Position numbers and translations under genes: made by a program. Below, in pieces: positions 62,705-64,000 of a DNA stretch of 64,000 nt (position 1 is its first letter; each line of letters opens with the position of its first letter). The stretch covers positions 2,170,001 to 2,234,000 of the forward strand of contig NC_008391.1 of assembly GCF_000203915.1 (NCBI RefSeq), in the 5' to 3' direction. Source of the DNA: Burkholderia ambifaria AMMD. Its GTDB lineage: Bacteria; Pseudomonadota; Gammaproteobacteria; Burkholderiales; Burkholderiaceae. Below the pieces are notes generated by a model. It was not told the DNA's origin. It was given only the letters and a program-made list of their open reading frames with translations, and searched no databases.

Positions 62705-63952
62705 ATGTTCAATCGCACTACCAGCACCGTCGCCAACGTCGATCCCGAACTCTGGACTGCCATTCAGGACGAGAACCGCCGCCAGGAAGACCACATCGAG
62801 CTGATCGCGTCGGAAAACTACACGAGCCCGGCCGTGATGGCCGCCCAGGGCTCGCAGCTCACGAACAAGTACGCGGAAGGTTATCCGGGCAAGCGCTACT
62901 ACGGCGGCTGTGAATACGTCGATGTGGTCGAGCAGCTGGCGATCGACCGTGTGAAGCAGCTGTTCGGCGCGGAAGCCGCGAACGTGCAGCCGAACTCGGG
63001 TTCGCAGGCGAACCAGGGCGTGTTCTTCGCGATGCTCAAGCCGGGCGACACGATCATGGGCATGAGCCTCGCGCACGGTGGTCACCTGACGCACGGCTCG
63101 CCGGTGAACATGTCGGGCAAGTGGTTCAACGTGGTGAGCTACGGTCTGAACGAGCAGGAAGACATCGACTACGACGCGGCCGAGCAGCTCGCGCAGGAAC
63201 ACAAGCCGAAGCTGATCGTCGCGGGTGCATCGGCGTTCGCGCTGAAGATCGACTTCGAGCGTCTGGCGAAGATCGCGAAGTCGGTCGGTGCATACCTGAT
63301 GGTCGACATGGCGCACTACGCGGGCCTGATCGCGGCGGGCGTGTATCCGAACCCGGTGCCGCACGCCGACTTCGTGACGACCACGACGCACAAGAGCCTG
63401 CGCGGCCCGCGCGGTGGCGTGATCCTGATGAAGTCGGAATACGAGAAGCCGATCAACTCGGCGATCTTCCCGGGCATCCAGGGTGGCCCGCTGATGCACG
63501 TGATCGCGGCGAAGGCCGTGGCGTTCAAGGAAGCGCTGTCGCCGGAATTCAAGGCGTACCAGGAAAAGGTGGTCGAGAACGCGCGCGTGCTGGCTGAAAC
63601 GCTGGTCAAGCGCGGCCTGCGGATCGTGTCGGGCCGCACCGAAAGCCACGTGATGCTGGTGGACCTGCGCGCGAAGAACATCACGGGCAAGGCAGCGGAA
63701 GCAGCGCTCGGTGCCGCGCACATCACGGTGAACAAGAACGCGATCCCGAACGATCCGGAGAAGCCGTTCGTGACGAGCGGCATCCGTCTGGGTTCGCCGG
63801 CGATGACGACGCGCGGCTTTGGCCCGGCGGAAGCGGAACTGGTCGGCAACCTGATCGCCGACGTGCTCGAGAATCCGGAAGATGCAGCGACGATCGAGCG
63901 CGTGCGCGGGCTTGTCGCGGAGTTGACGCAGCGTTTCCCGGTCTACAGCTGA
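62705..63952 (+). CDS. glyA: Serine hydroxymethyltransferase
   Basis: This 415-aa PLP enzyme converts serine and tetrahydrofolate to glycine and 5,10-methylene-tetrahydrofolate, a main source of one-carbon units. It has the standard bacterial length and motifs: [40 protein letters not shown], and [17 protein letters not shown] with PLP Lys230. The C-terminal [19 protein letters not shown] is intact. It is cytoplasmic. Its codon use looks more biased than that of its neighbours, as in highly expressed genes. It follows a terminator, so it has its own promoter. Confidence 0.97.
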   Translation: MFNRTTSTVANVDPELWTAIQDENRRQEDHIELIASENYTSPAVMAAQGSQLTNKYAEGYPGKRYYGGCEYVDVVEQLAIDRVKQLFGAEAANVQPNSGSQANQGVFFAMLKPGDTIMGMSLAHGGHLTHGSPVNMSGKWFNVVSYGLNEQEDIDYDAAEQLAQEHKPKLIVAGASAFALKIDFERLAKIAKSVGAYLMVDMAHYAGLIAAGVYPNPVPHADFVTTTTHKSLRGPRGGVILMKSEYEKPINSAIFPGIQGGPLMHVIAAKAVAFKEALSPEFKAYQEKVVENARVLAETLVKRGLRIVSGRTESHVMLVDLRAKNITGKAAEAALGAAHITVNKNAIPNDPEKPFVTSGIRLGSPAMTTRGFGPAEAELVGNLIADVLENPEDAATIERVRGLVAELTQRFPVYS

Positions 63953-64000
63953 CGCGCTGCAATCGGGCAGCCGGTCGGGCGTTCAACTACTCAGGCGGTT

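Overview
The window looks like part of a secondary chromosome of a Burkholderia species, most likely from the B. cepacia complex. The DNA is GC-rich with strong G/C at third codon positions. It carries an ACC deaminase gene (acdS) with its divergent Lrp-type regulator, many LysR and two-component regulators, DUF3304 copies and copper-resistance gene sets of the beta-proteobacterial type. The genus is inferred from gene content, because no rRNA or tRNA gene was seen.

Layout. 1-2.5 kb: the start of a LysE-type exporter, an exported protein of unknown role, a DUF2322-like protein, a thioredoxin and a YjbQ protein. 2.5-5.8 kb: a three-gene signalling operon on the minus strand, made of a regulator with an N-terminal HTH and a C-terminal receiver, a periplasmic molybdopterin-fold protein and a hybrid kinase. 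6.1-8.8 kb: three lipoproteins, namely a Sel1-repeat protein, a CsgG/HfaB-like protein and a protein with five repeats. 9.2-16.7 kb: an Rcs-like phosphorelay with two very large hybrid kinases, an RcsB-like regulator and a 65-aa protein. One kinase has a receiver without its phospho-accepting Asp. The other carries REC plus Hpt.

17-23 kb: acdS/acdR, poxB, a methyltransferase preceded by a coupled 29-codon ORF, and an acyltransferase. 23.4-37.6 kb: accessory genes. These include LysR regulators, a DUF3422 protein with a small acidic protein behind it, a DUF3304 tandem array with a broken third copy, GNATs, tam, an NTF2-like protein, a LuxR regulator, an MFS anion symporter, two immunity-like proteins, HxlR and a glutathione transferase.

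37.6-53.9 kb: a large copper/silver island. A CusCBAF-type efflux operon comes first. A cation antiporter follows on the other strand, behind a yybP-ykoY (Mn2+) riboswitch and a coupled 25-aa leader ORF. Next is CusRS, with a CusR-box-like operator. The second operon encodes two exported proteins, a TolC-like lipoprotein, a multicopper oxidase, a CusF-like protein, CopC and CopD. Together these genes would sense periplasmic Cu(I), export it, oxidise it and bind it.

54-64 kb: a secreted ExeM-type nuclease, an AT-rich 0.8-kb gap with a structured sRNA candidate ending in an intrinsic terminator, a peptidase S10 lipoprotein, an EF-hand protein, an AraC regulator divergent from a lactone oxidase-SDR pair with a strong terminator, and glyA.

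Most functional names rest on family resemblance read by eye. No similarity search or folding program was run.
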